A DNA stretch of 64,000 nt, from NCBI GenBank assembly GCA_037953745.1, contig JBAKBP010000757.1, forward strand, positions 124,001 to 188,000, given 5' to 3'. The DNA is from Lithodes maja (lineage: Eukaryota > Arthropoda > Malacostraca > Decapoda > Lithodidae). Below, in pieces: positions 18,150 through 28,999 of this stretch; within the stretch, counting starts at the first letter, position 1, and every line of letters starts with the position of its first letter. The notes beneath the pieces were generated by a model, which had not been told where the DNA came from, did no database searches, and saw only the letters and a program-made list of their open reading frames with translations. The position numbers were made by a program, and so were the translations under genes.

Positions 18150-20566
18150 GACAGTGGAATGAAAGGCACTGTTTGATTATGGATATATGGATGAACGAAT
18201 CAGGAATTTAGTGTTAGATGCTAGGGTATAGCCTATAGGGGTATTGGGTGGGTGGGGGGTTGTCTTACCATTATGTAGTAGTACCGGTACTTAAAATTAG
18301 GATACAGAAAAAGTGGGTGAAGAGAGCTAGAGTAGGGTGGGAGGGAGGTGGAGTGGTGAAGAGGGTGGAAAGGTTACAGGAGGAGGAATTCAGGGAATTC
18401 AAAAGAGCAGTACAAAGTCGATTAGGTAGGTTTGACTTGGAGGAAGTGGAAGAGGTGATCAAAGTGTTTAAGGAAGAGATATATACTGTATGTTCAGCAT
18501 GTGAGGAGGTATGTGGAGTTAGGAAAAGAGAGATACGAGTGAAAGAAACAGCATGGTGGACTGAAGAGGTGAAATTAGCAGTTGAAGAGAAGAAAGCATA
18601 TAGAGAGTGGTTAAGTAGTAGAGGGAATGAAGATTTGAAGAGACAGAAAAGGAATAGGTACTTGGAGACAAAGAGAGTGGTGAAGGAAAGTAAATGAGTA
18701 GATGGGGAATTTGGAAGGAATTTAAGTGTTAAGTGGAGGGAGTGTAAGAAACTGTTCTGGGAAGAGGTCTAGAAGTAGTAAGGGTATGAAAATTAAGAAT
18801 GGGCGAGTGCTAGCAGAGAAGAAGAGAGAGTCGAGAGATGGAGGGAGCACTTCAATGAATTGTTGAACGTAGGGAATGAAACGCCAGCAAACATAATTGG
18901 ATGGGGTATGGGAGGTAAAAGAAGAGAAGTAGTGGAGGAGGAGGTGGGGATCAGGAGGTCAGAAGTGTGCGAGGCCTTGAAAAGAGTGAAGATGAGGAAA
19001 GCATCAGGGATATATTGAGTGGGTGGGGAAATGCTGAGGTATGGTGGTGAGATAGTTATTGAATGGGTACGGTATGGAAAATGTGTAGACAAGCATGGGA
19101 GAAGGGAAGTGTGCCTGAAGACTGGAAGACGGGCATAATAGTCCCCTTGTATAAGGGTAAAGGGGAGAGAGGAGTGAGTGGTAATCACTGGGGCATATGT
19201 CTCCTAAGCATAGTAGGGAAGATATACAGTAGGGTAGTGATCGAGAGAGTGAGAGCGAGAACGGAGAAATGGGTAGGTGAAGAACAGGGCGGGGTTAAGA
19301 AGGGAAGAGGATGTGTAGACCAGATTTTGCCTTGAAATATGTTGTTGAGAAATATCTGGAGAAGGGACAAAAGTTGTATGCAGCCTTTATGGACTTGGAG
19401 AAAGCCTACTACAGAGTTGATAGAGAAGGTCTGGAAAGTACAGTATTGAGAATATACGGAGTTGCTGGCAAGTTGCTGAAAGTGTATGTGTGTGTAAAGT
19501 GTGTAAAGCATGTAAAGCATGTATGAAGGGTGCAAAGGCGACATCGCATGTGAAGAATGAACAGAGCGAATTATTTTATTTGAATGTTTGGTTAAAGCAA
19601 AGGTGTGTGATGCCCCATGATTGTTCAATATATATATGGATGGAGTCATGAAAGAAATACAAGGAAGAGCAGTGGATGTTGGTGTACCTCTGATAAGGGA
19701 AGGAAATATGTGGAAGTTGCCTGTAGTGCAGTTTGATGATGATACAGTTCTGATGAGTTACAATGAGTGGGAGTTGCAGGGTCTGGAAAATATGTTTGGA
19801 ACAGTCTGTGAAAAACAGAACCTGAAGGTAAATGCAGGGAAGAGTAATTTTATGGTCTTTGAACGGAGTGCAGTCACAGAGTGTGAGGTGAAGTTTAATG
19901 GTCAGGTTATGGAGAATGTCAGCTCATTTAAGTACCGGTACTGTATTTGGGCAGTGTGTTGGGTAAAAATATGAGTATGGAGGATAAAGTGCGGGAGAGG
20001 GTGCAGCAAGGGGAAGAGAGTTGTAGGAATGCTGAAAGCAGTAACAAGGAATAGGATGGTCAGCATGGTAGTAAAGAAGTCCTTGCATGATAGTGTGGTA
20101 ATCCCGACATTGACGTATTGGAGTGAAGCATGGACGTTGTTGGAGAGACACCAATCAAGAGTGAGAGGAGTGGAAATAAGTTACTTGAGTGCATGTGGAG
20201 TTACATGGAGTGTTTCACAGACAAATGAGGAAGTACAAGAGCAGTGTGGTGTGGATGTGGATGTGCTGGAAAGGGTGAAAAGGAACTCCTTGAGATGGTT
20301 CGGCCATGTGAAACATATGGGAAGCGAGAGAATGATTAACAGAGTGTACGAGAGTGAGGTGGAAGGACAGAGAGGGAGAGACAGACCGAGAGTGAGGTAG
20401 AAGGATGGAGTTAAGAGGTACCGGTGTATGCGTGAAAGCGGTGTTGGATGGGAAGATGGGCGTGCTCTGACGGGGGACAAAAGTGCATGGGAGCGATTCA
20501 TTCATGGCCACTCCTTTGGGGATCATGGCATCTGGCAATAGATAGATAGATAGATAGATAGATAAA
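18150..20566 (+). pseudogene. RTE-like LINE, decayed (RTE-A)
   Basis: Plus-strand RTE-type LINE with many frameshifts and stops. It begins in the endonuclease end (GIGVGGGLSYHYVVV, with Y where relatives have D in SDH), then the linker (MGGGLSYHYV to KRVVKESK, 18248-18697). RT fragments follow: VPLYKGKGERGVSGN (19140-19185), FMDLEKAYYRVDRE (near 19390), VVQFDDDTVLMS in place of FADDTVL (near 19720) and LRWFGHVKHM (near 20290). It ends with (GATA)n at 20538-20566. RTE-B at 47386 is a better preserved copy. Confidence 0.82.
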
Positions 20567-20823
20567 TATCAATAGAATGGAACGGAATGATAAGAGAATG
20601 ATGAGATGGATATGTAGGGTTACCCTCAGGGACGGTGTATCGAGTGAGGAATTCAGAATGCGTCTGGGCATTAGGAGTATCAGTGAAGTGATGTGCACGA
20701 GCTGACTTGGTTAGCTTGGACACGTGGAGAGAATGGATATTCAGAACTGGGTGAAGAAATGCTGGACTGTGAATGTGGGGGGAGCTATGAATAGTGGTAG
20801 ACCTAGAAAGACATGGGATCAAT
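20567..20823 (+). pseudogene. PHD-type RTE LINE, 3' fragment (left part)
   Basis: Decayed coding text resembling RMERNEMRMARWMRGA and the following ELRRHLGIKSI of the LINE at 58862-61097, ending GRPRKTWDQ. It is interrupted by the Tigger element at 20824 and resumes at 22127 (FRTKNLTTKAAHDRIAWNAA). Confidence 0.78.
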
Positions 20824-21002
20824 TACACTCAACCCTCTTATTCCCGGACTGTTAGTGGGGTCGCCCGGTCCGGGAACCACAAAAGTCCGGGAGATGTAGC
20901 CATTCCAGGACTTTGTACGGCAATAGCGTACGGTAGCGTACTGAAACAGAAACATAGAAAAATAAGTACAGTACTGTATGGAAAAAGAAAGTACTGTACA
21001 AC

Positions 21003-21120
21003 ATGTAATAGGGGTGTCTCTGGTGATAGCTGCCCCCCTGGTATCTGAAAGGGGTGTGGTCCCCCTGTAATAGGGGTGTCTCTGGTGATAGCTGTCCCCC
21101 TGGTATCTGAAAGGGGTGTT
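21003..21120 (+). repeat. two-copy tandem repeat in Tigger element
   Basis: Two copies of AATAGGGGTGTCTCTGGTGA followed by TAGCTG and CCCCCTGGTATCTGAAAGGG, about 60 bp apart. Confidence 0.8.
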
Positions 21121-21371
21121 TCCGGCTAGATGGGACTCGATAGCCTTGGCGGGCAACCTATCTAGGGGAAAAAACCCTACACAAATTACCAATGGGCGAC
21201 ATGCTAAATCGGCGCCACTTACAGGTGGCGATTTTTATAACAGATAACAGATAACAGTATGATTAGGAATATTAAATATTTCACAGTACAGTACTTACCG
21301 AAAGTCCGAAACGTGTAGATGTTGGTGTATAGGTTTTGCCGTGATCGTATACTGGGACCCTGAATACATTT

Positions 21372-21770
21372 TTATTCAGAGTCTGAGGTGTCACCAAGGA
21401 CAGCATCACTGGCCTTGAAATCCACAAACCCCATGTGTGCAGCTAATTTGGCGGCACCCGCTGCAAGTTTGCAGCCATGCACAGGCACTCGACATGAACG
21501 CTGCTGAATGTACCATTTATAAACAGCAGCGTGCGAGTCCACATTTCTACTAACTTTCATATGTTTTCTAGCTTTCGTATCACCGTCTTTCATTATGCTT
21601 TCCACAAAAAACTTGACAGCATATTTTTGTAGCTTTTTTCTTGACACGACGAATGTCTGACACTGTTTGTCTCCTCACACCGTATTCGTCACTAACACTT
21701 CAAACACTTCTACCCGCTTCTAATTTTTTAATTAATTCTAGTTGTCCGGTGCACAGTAAAGTGTACTGGT
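21372..21770 (-). pseudogene. Tigger transposase N-terminal helix-turn-helix remnant
   Basis: Minus-strand text LELIKKLEAGRSV, a TGA stop, then SVSDEYGVRRQTVSDIRR resembles the CENP-B/Tigger N-terminal HTH. It is followed after a frame change by RSCRVPVHGCKLAAGAAKLA and FVDFKASD, the typical second (Tc5/CENP-B type) DNA-binding domain. The FKASDGWL-like motif is cut at SDAVLGDTSDSE. No catalytic part remains. Confidence 0.75.
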
Positions 21771-22126
21771 TTTCTAGTATGTTTTGGCTGTTTGGGCGGT
21801 AGTATGGGAGGCATTGTGGCGATATTAATCACGGAGTGTAAACGGAGGATGTCTCGACAATGGCGTCGATACTAAGACAATGACTGCCTGCTTGACCTGT
21901 GGTCAGTAGGCCTATCCGCCCGCCCTGACCCTTAGTGGCGGCATCCCCGGTCTAACGTCCGGGAGCCTCGCCGCGCGGGAAATTTCAATGCCGTACTGTC
22001 CTTAATTTCCCGGATTATGGCGGATATATGTCCGGCGATGTCAAACTATGTCCGGGGGGCGGACAATGACCGGGAAATCCGAAATCCGGCGATAGGAGGT
22101 CCGGGAATAGGAGGATTGAGTGTACT

Positions 22127-22205
22127 CCGGTCGGATTTCAGAACAAAGAACTTGACAACAAAGGCAGCCCATGACAGGATCGCCTGGAATGCCGCCACTT
22201 AGGAT
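22127..22205 (+). pseudogene. PHD-type RTE LINE, 3' fragment (right part)
   Basis: Resumes the reading cut by the Tigger element: RSDFRTKNLTTKAAHDR then IAWNAAT and stop, parallel to SQNLTSEAALNRVAWNAAI in the copy at 54891-55307. Confidence 0.75.
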
Positions 22206-22244
22206 GTGAGACTGTAATCACTCGCTCTGTGGACAAAATGGTTC

Positions 22245-22709
22245 TTAACCCTTCCCACACGGGGCCGCCCTCCTAAGGACGTTGTTGAGATCCGGGCGAT
22301 ATGGCCGAAAAACGTCTACGCCTAGGTTACCGTATCTTTGTTATTTTAACTGCTAGAAAATTCTCACGCATCTCTAAACGTACTGCGGTTTCCAATCTGT
22401 AGACTGGCGTTGAGTATAGCTCTCTAAGTCAACTGGTTCAGTTGTGATGACGATTTCCGTGGAGCGAGTTTCGAGGCGATGTTAGCAATATGACACAATT
22501 TTCAACTAAATCTGTCTTAGCTCCGACGTCTGCTTGTTTTCAGAGGTGCGTGCGTCGCCTCCGACCAGCTGTGTTTACATACGTCGGACGCGCGGCTTTC
22601 AAAACAAGCTTAATAGGCTTTCAAGCTTACGGATTACAAGGGGACACTCGGGCTCCTGCCCATCTGCCGCGGTGTCCTTTTAAAATGCTGCCCGGGTGTG
22701 AAGGGTTAA
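22245..22709 (+). mobile_element. piggyBac-type MITE D1
   Basis: TTAA at 22245-22248 and 22706-22709. Ends CCCTTCCCACACGGGGCCG and CTGCCCGGGTGTGAAGGG. It contains GGCCGAAAAACGTCTACG and the shared block at about 22397-22438 (GAGTATAGCTCTCTAAGTCA). Confidence 0.92.
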
Positions 22710-22758
22710 GCTTATATGTATGTACAGTACTGTATTTAGTAATATTTTCACCATCCAG

Positions 22759-23245
22759 TTAACCCTTCCCGCCCGGGCTCGCCCCCCTAAGGACGTTGTT
22801 GAGATCCGGGCGATATGGCCGAAAAACGTATTTAATAGGCTACCCGTATCTTTGTTATTTTAACTGCTAGAAAATTCCCACGCATCTCTAAACGTACTGC
22901 TGTTTCCAATCTGTAGACTGGCATTGAGTAGAGCTCTCTAAGTTAACTGGTTCAGTTGTGATGACGATTTCCGTGGAAAGAGTTTCGAGGCGATGTTAGC
23001 AATATAGGACACTTTTCAATACTGAATTTGTTTTAGCAGACAACACAATAACAAACTCCGATCTTCTTCTTTTGTTTGGAGGTGCGCGCGTCGCCTCCGA
23101 CCGGTTGTGTTTACATACGTCGGACGCGCAGCTTTCAAAACAAGCTTAATAGGCTTTCTAGCTTACGGATTTCAAGGGGACACCCGGGCTCCTGCCCAGC
23201 TGCCGCGGTGTCATTTTAAAATGCTGCCCGGGCGGGAAGGGTTAA
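22759..23245 (+). mobile_element. piggyBac-type MITE D2
   Basis: TTAA at 22759-22762 and 23242-23245. Ends CCCTTCCCGCCCGGGCTCG and CTGCCCGGGCGGGAAGGG. Same family and orientation as D1, 50 bp apart, with the shared block at about 22913-22953. Confidence 0.92.
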
Positions 23246-23667
23246 AGTACATGTTTCACTGTTTTCACTAACCAGATAAAATAGTGGTATTGTATTGTTA
23301 TTTTCACTATCTGGTGGAAATAATGTCTGGCATAATATTCTGCAGTGAAAGATGGTACTGTACCGTGAATGTTCATGTTTTATCAAACAACTCCGACATG
23401 CTGGGTGAAATATTTTGAAACATTCCCTTTAAACTCATTCCCAAGCCGGTGTTTTCCCAATGTTCACCGTCTTAGGTTTGTCATATACAGTACAGTACTG
23501 TAATAGTTTACAGTACAAGCTACTTGTTTAGACGGTTTTCGAGTAGTAGCTAGCTAATATAGTACTGTATTTAATTTCCAAATAAAAATGTTCTGCATTT
23601 ACAATGCAGGTGTACATATTTCAAGTACAGTACACTTTATTTCAATAGGCTTATAGCTATTAAATCA
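23246..23667. other. AT-rich stretch rich in TACAGTACTGTA
   Basis: No gene or element boundary recognised. Several copies of the palindromic word TACAGTACTG occur at 23480-23640. Confidence 0.5.
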
Positions 23668-25050
23668 AACCAACTTTTCAGTGGGAGACAGTTCGGATTC
23701 TTGCCGGGGAGGTCGACGGTACTACAGCTAATTAAGGTGGTAGATGATTGGATGCAAACTCTGGAGGATGGTGATGTAATAGACGTGGTATATTGCAATT
23801 TTATGAAGGCCTTCGATAAGGTCCCACATAAAAGGTTAATTAGAGAAAGTTAGAAGCTATAGTATAGGGGAGAAATGTGTGAAATGGGTAGAAGCCTTCC
23901 TGAAAGATCGGAGACAGAGGGTACTGGTGAATGGAATAGGCTCGGGGTGGAGGGAAATTACAAGTGGGGTACCTCAGGGATCTGTGTTGGGACCACTGCT
24001 GTTCGTTATATTTATCAACGACTTACCTGAAGTTATAACCAATGGAAGTGAGATATACCTGTATGCGGATGACACTAAGCTGTATAGAAGAGTGAGGAGT
24101 AAGGAAGATGTGGGTTTGCTTCAAGGAGATGTGGAGGGCATGAAGGGATGGTCTGAACATTGGTTAATACCTTTTCATCCAAAAAAATGCAAGTACAGTA
24201 CATGCAGATTGGGACTAGCAAGATAGACAAGGTAGGATACAGCATGTATGAAGCGATGGAGGAAGTGAATGCAAGAAAAGGATATAGGAGTAGTGATAGA
24301 CAATAAGTTAAATTTCTCAGAACATTTAGCGGAAAAGATAAACAAAGCCAATAGAATTGTAGGGCTGATAAGTAGGACATTTGTGTCACTTGACGAAGAA
24401 ATAATTTAGGAATCTCTATGCAGCGCTGGTTAGGCCGCACCTGGAATATGCAAACCATGTGTGGGCTCCATATATGGTAAAGGATATAGAAGCAGTGGAG
24501 AAAGTGCAGAGGAGAGCTAGCAAGCTAGTACCAACGTTGAAGAACGCGGGCTATGAGCAGAGGTTGAGGGCACTGGGACTTCTGACACTGGCATATAGGA
24601 GAAAGAGAGGGGATATGATAGAGACTTTTAAGTTAGTGTCAGGAAAGTATGATGAGGATGTGTGTGAAGGTATCTTCTTGATGCGGGAGGGAACAAGAAC
24701 GAGAGGGCACTCTTAAGAAAATTTACAAAGAAAGAAATAGGCTTGAAAAGGCAAAGAACTCATTTTGTGATAGAGTGCTAAATGATTGGACGCGCTGCCC
24801 CAGTATGTAGTCGATTCCGAATCAATAAGGAAGTTTGAAAGAAATCTTGATAAAGCATGGGGAAGACAAGATTTGAAGTTTGATTTAAAGCAAAAATACA
24901 GAATAGTAAAAATGTTACGTCTGCTGCCGCCACCGCCAACACAGTGAACGACCGCAGTAGTGCAAGTACTGGCACTGAGCTGGATACACAGGCCTAGTTT
25001 GCCTTTTTCCAGAGGATCTACTGTAAGAAACTGTAAGAAACTGTAAGAAA
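23668..25050 (+). pseudogene. CR1 LINE 3' part, frameshifted (CR1-C)
   Basis: 5'-truncated CR1 copy starting at the codons for NQLFSGRQFGFLPGRST. A frameshift near 23845 precedes the RT frame (23879-24226) with SGVPQGSVLGPLLFVIFIND and LYADDTKLYRR. Further shifts occur near 24200, 24270, 24405, 24715 and 24790. The 3' tail has three CTGTAAGAAA units (25019-25049). Clearly non-coding today. Confidence 0.88.
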
Positions 25051-25078
25051 TTAGCATTCAATTATGTTAGCTTTGAAC

Positions 25079-25569
25079 TGGGAGGTTTGACGTACCTCCC
25101 AACCTACCAAATAGGAAAACCTACTATTTGGTAGTAGTCTTGGAAAATCCAACGTCAAGGCTATTAACCTAATTACAATGACGACTTGTCTATTTTGACT
25201 GCTATGTCGTCATTCCAACCGCGGTTAAAAAAGAAAACGTCTAGGAGTCTACTCCTTATCTTGCTCTAGGAGACGTTGTACATTAACCAAAACTACCACC
25301 GAAGGTGAAAAAAGCATAGAAGAGAAGAAAAAGGGGTTTACCTTAGTTACCGCTAAAGGCCCATCCGTGTTCCGTCATGTGCAGATCCCTGTCGAACGTG
25401 CGCATGAGCGACCCTCCTCTTGTCATCACATCTCACGTCAGCAGAAGAAGCGGATGGGCAGGGGTCCGGCGTGAGGGAGGGTATTATGTACGTTGGATTT
25501 TCCAAGACTACTACCAAATAGTAGGTTTTCCTATTTGGTGGTAGGTTGGGAGGTACGTCAAACCTCCCA
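25079..25569. mobile_element. hairpin-capped DIRS-derived element H1
   Basis: About 490 bp with mirror-image ends of about 75 bp. Each end carries two potential hairpins: GGGAGGT...ACCTCCC and ACCAAATAG...CTATTTGGT. Next comes TAGTAGTCTTGGAAAATCC, homologous to the DIRS-A inverted repeat. The interior (25160-25440) matches, in reverse complement, the right end of DIRS-A (35870-36120). No coding capacity. It directly abuts the left end of DIRS-A. Confidence 0.82.
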
Positions 25570-25606
25570 ATTTGTTAGTAGTCTTGGCAAATCCAACGTC
25601 AAGGCT

Positions 25607-25979
25607 GCATAACAAATAGGAGGAGGACATCCAAGCCTAACCTACCAAAAAACCCAATGCATAAAACAAAATTATGAATGACAAAGACACAATTTAAACA
25701 AGAGAAGTTTAATAAAAGAGTGAAAAACTGAGGAGTAGCTAAAGAGAACAGTTTTAACACATGTCCATCATTCATAGTAATGCAAAAACATAGACTTGTC
25801 TGAAACCAAAAAGGTACTGTACCAAAATCCCTTTTCTTCAAAAACCAACAAAAACACTGAACACAAGAACAAAACACAATTTTCAATGTGGCAAAAACAC
25901 TTATGTACTGGAACAATACATAATCCCAAACTTGCAGTCCAGTGTTGCAAACCCGTACACCCCCCCCCCCCCCCCTTTG
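25607..25979 (-). other. DIRS-A 3' untranslated region
   Basis: AT-rich non-coding segment between the left inverted repeat and the recombinase stop. It ends in a C homopolymer at about 25960-25975. No gene seen. Confidence 0.7.
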
Positions 25980-26990
25980 TCAAATAAAACGAAGGAAAAG
26001 AACGAGGGACAAGGGGGGAAGACCAGGGATCTTCGCCAGAGCACCAGGAACACGACCCCCGAGAGCAATCACCGGCCGAGGGGGTCGAACACTGGACACG
26101 GAGAGGTAGGAGGAGATGAAGGAATTGATAGAAGACCCACAAAACCGCTGAGGCGATGGCAGGTAAGGATCGACGTGGCAGGAACCGGAAGGAGGCAGCA
26201 AAGGATCTGACATCGTGCGCAGAACCCCTACAAACAGGGTGACGGGCACGAACGGCCCGACAAACGTGGCGGCCCATCTGCACCTGCGAGAGCCTCCCAC
26301 CTGTCCGAGGAGACACCCACACAGCAGTACCCGAAGGCGGCGCCACAGACGCAACAGAGGAGTGCAAGGCTGACACCGGGCACAACACATGGCGAGGATG
26401 CCCACGCCGTAAAGCCTGGACGGCGAAAGGCTGGAAAGCGGGGGCCTCCCTCCCATGCGTGGTAACAAAAGGAGGGGAGGAGGCGAACGAGACGCCATGC
26501 AAGGACGGGGAGAATCGCACGCAGTCCCGGGGCCGTGACAATGCCGCTAGTGCAGACACCCGATCCCCAGTGGCCAGAGCGACAAGGAAGAGTGGATGCC
26601 CGAGCAACGGAACCGGCGTAGCGGCCCTTGTATACGTGGGTGAAGCCAGAAGGACCAGAGCCCGCCCAAAATCCCACTGCGGAGGGACCTGGTGCGGAGG
26701 CGGTCGATCCCGGAAGGCAGCCGTCAGGAAGGAATCCAGCTCCTGTGGCGGAACGACCAGCCCAGCGACGGACCCAAAGACCCCCCCGGACGGCAGACAA
26801 GTGGGTACGTATAGCGTCGACTTGAAAGTGACGTGTACGGAAGAGGTGAAACAAGGAGCGTACGACGAGGGAAGGAGAGCCAACTGGCAAGCGAGTGGCC
26901 TGTAGCCACCTAGTAAAAGACCTCCAGTGGGACCCGTAAGTCCCCCAAGGAGAAGACGGCCAGGAACGCTGCAGGAAGTCAGTCAGGGCC
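25980..26990 (-). pseudogene. DIRS-type tyrosine recombinase
   Basis: Site-specific recombinase that would integrate the circular DIRS DNA. The N-terminal core-binding part (26990-26770) reads RALTDFLQRSWPSSPWGTY and FRTRHFQVDAIRTHLSAVRG. The catalytic domain follows in another frame: PLFLVALATGDRVSALAALS holds the first arginine (near 26559). SAHDVRSFAAS (near 26200-26225) is the HxxR box. After a further frame change, INSFISSYLS contains the probable nucleophile tyrosine (codon 26106-26108). It ends at a stop near 25980. All four signature residues are traceable, but the frame changes argue for a pseudogene. Motif order fits DIRS/Ngaro, not phage integrases. Confidence 0.8.
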
Positions 26991-27539
26991 CGGCCGGGGA
27001 CCGGGAGCCACCGTGCCTCATGAACAAGCACGATGCGAAGGCCAACGAGGTCCGCAGGTCCCCAACCTAGCCCAAGTGAAAGCCGGAGACAGGTAGAGGA
27101 ACCGGACTCGGGCACCACCGCGGCAACCGGGCGGACCAAGCCCGTGCCGGCCACAGAGGCGCGAGGAGCCAGATGCAGCCGTGGTACAGCCGCAGCCTCG
27201 CGAGGACTGGGTACATCAACAGCGCGTCCGGTGGCGGAAAGATGTATATCGACCGCCACCTGTACCAGGCTACCATGAAAGCGTCCGGACCCCCCCCCGG
27301 AGCGCGAGGCCGGAGGGAGAGGTCCAAAGGCAACTGGCGCGGCACCCCCGATGCGAACAAGGCGACCTCCGGAACACCTCAGGAAGCCGCGAGGTCGGCG
27401 AACACAGTCCGTTTCATCGCCCATTCTACAAGAACGCCCTGCCCTCTCGACAGGGCGGCCACCCACAGGGTGGCAGGCCCGGGCAGGGAGGAGGCATGCA
27501 AGGAGAAGGGGTGTCGGTCCGCGAGGAAGAACAACTCCA

Positions 27540-28906
27540 CCGAGACCCCCAATAGAGTCAACGACCTGGAGGATCCCCGCATAAGGAAACAGGGGACAGC
27601 TTGTCTGAGTGTCCAACCCGAAGGCCACCGACTTACCCCGAAGGGCCAGCGCGTGGTCCCGCAGGAAGAACAAAGGAACCAACAGTCCGAGGGCATAGAC
27701 GGGTAAGTGGAGGGAGACCCACCCATCTGCCGGGAAGGGGACGTCCCAGGTTCGATCGGGAACCTCCCCCAACCTCGCTCGACGTATCTGTGGCTACCCA
27801 GACCGTCGGCGGGGGGGCGGTCCAGGGCACAGCCGCAGAGAGCGAGCCCCGAGCAACCCAGCGACCGAAGCGTCTGCGAACGGTACGCGGGAGCGGCAGG
27901 AGCCGATCCATAGGGGCAACGGAAACACCGCGGTGCCCATGAGGAGGAGGCGGAGTAGCCAGAGGCTCCCTAAGGGAAGGGGCAGAGCGGCCCAATGCAG
28001 CGAACCCACGAACGAGTCCCAGAGCCACCCCGGGAGGGAGACCGAGTGCAACACGGCGAAGACCTTCCACCGAAGGTGCACCGCGGCCGGCAGACCCCGG
28101 GTCACCGTAGCGCCGGACAAAACCCACGCGAGACCGACCCATGGCACGACACGCGACGGGGACAAGCGTGACTTGGGAACATCGAAGGGGAACCCTAACC
28201 GTGCGATGTTGCGAACGACTGTGAGGGCGTCGCCAATGCACAGTCCTAGGGCTTCGGAAACTACCAACCAATCGGCCAAGGAAAACAGGATCTGGTGCCC
28301 GCTCCTGAGGAGAGGACCCAGAGCCTGCCCCACCAGTGCGGAGAAGATCCGCGGCGCGATGTGGAGATCGAAGGGAAGGCCGTCGAACAGGAACACACGA
28401 TCGGAAGTCCGAACGGCCAAGAATCGCTGGAAGCGAGGATGGAGAGGAACGAGCCAAGACGCATCCTGGAGGGCCAGCGACACTACCCACGACAGAGGGC
28501 ACAGGGCCAGGCGTACCAGGGGTACCGGCAGCATCCGAAACCGTGTGTGCACGATGTTCCCGTTGAGGGCCGACAGATCCACCACCGGTCGCATCGCGTC
28601 GCAGTTCGTCGACGGTACCAGAAAGACACGGGAGAGGAAAACCGGGTGACCGGCGGTCAACTCCCTCGATGCTACCCAGCTCGGGCATGGAAGTGAACAC
28701 GTGGGCCACCTCTGAAGAAACGGGCCGGCGTCGGTGACAAGAGCGGAGTGGGGGTCTGGACGTCCACCTCCAGGTGAGACCCCTCCGCGCAACCCGCCGC
28801 CCCCAACGTCCCTCGCGGCTACCGAGGGGCGCAAGGGCGAAAACAACCCGAGGGAGCACCCGAGAGGAGGGGAGCGACCCGGTCGGCCAGGCGAGAAGGA
28901 GAACAA
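27540..28906 (-). pseudogene. DIRS reverse transcriptase and RNase H
   Basis: The RT frame (28906-27794) has RPVVDLSALN, ALQDASWLVPLHPRFQRFLA, LFDGLPFDLHIAPRIFSALV and GHQILFSLADWLVVS. The last is the active-site region, where relatives have YLDDW, so one catalytic Asp appears replaced (LADW). The RNase H-like part begins VWVATDTSSEVGGG in the next frame (ORF 29735-27633) and passes to a third frame (VYALGLLVPLFFLRDHALAL, near 27700-27630). The substitution plus frame changes suggest an inactive polymerase. It copies element RNA in the DIRS life cycle. Confidence 0.8.
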
Positions 28907-28999
28907 GGAGGCCGACCCAGAGAACTACACATTGTGTTGACGTGGAGGTACCCCCGGTACGGGCCGTGCGGGCATGAGCGCCACGTTGACCTCCTCTAC

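Larger units (their letters stand above)
20824..22126 (-). mobile_element. Tigger-like DNA transposon with TA target
   Basis: Terminal repeats CACTCAACCCTCTTATTCCC and GGGAATAGGAGGATTGAGTG, flanked by TA. About 1.3 kb. It retains a remnant of an N-terminal transposase DNA-binding domain on the minus strand but no DDE catalytic domain, so it is a deletion derivative. It contains a duplicated GGTGTCTCTGGTGATAGCTG unit (21005-21120). Confidence 0.88.

Noticed and set aside
21003..21120. CRISPR-like repeat
   Set aside because: Only two direct copies with no spacer series, inside a eukaryotic Tigger element.
26459..26905. Long plus-strand frames through 26459-31432
   Set aside because: They mirror the GC-rich DIRS-A minus-strand coding region; no domain on this strand, so they are shadows.
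25980..26990. Prophage integrase or Crypton recombinase
   Set aside because: It is preceded by RT/RNase H and Gag-like regions within one pair of inverted repeats, which fits DIRS.
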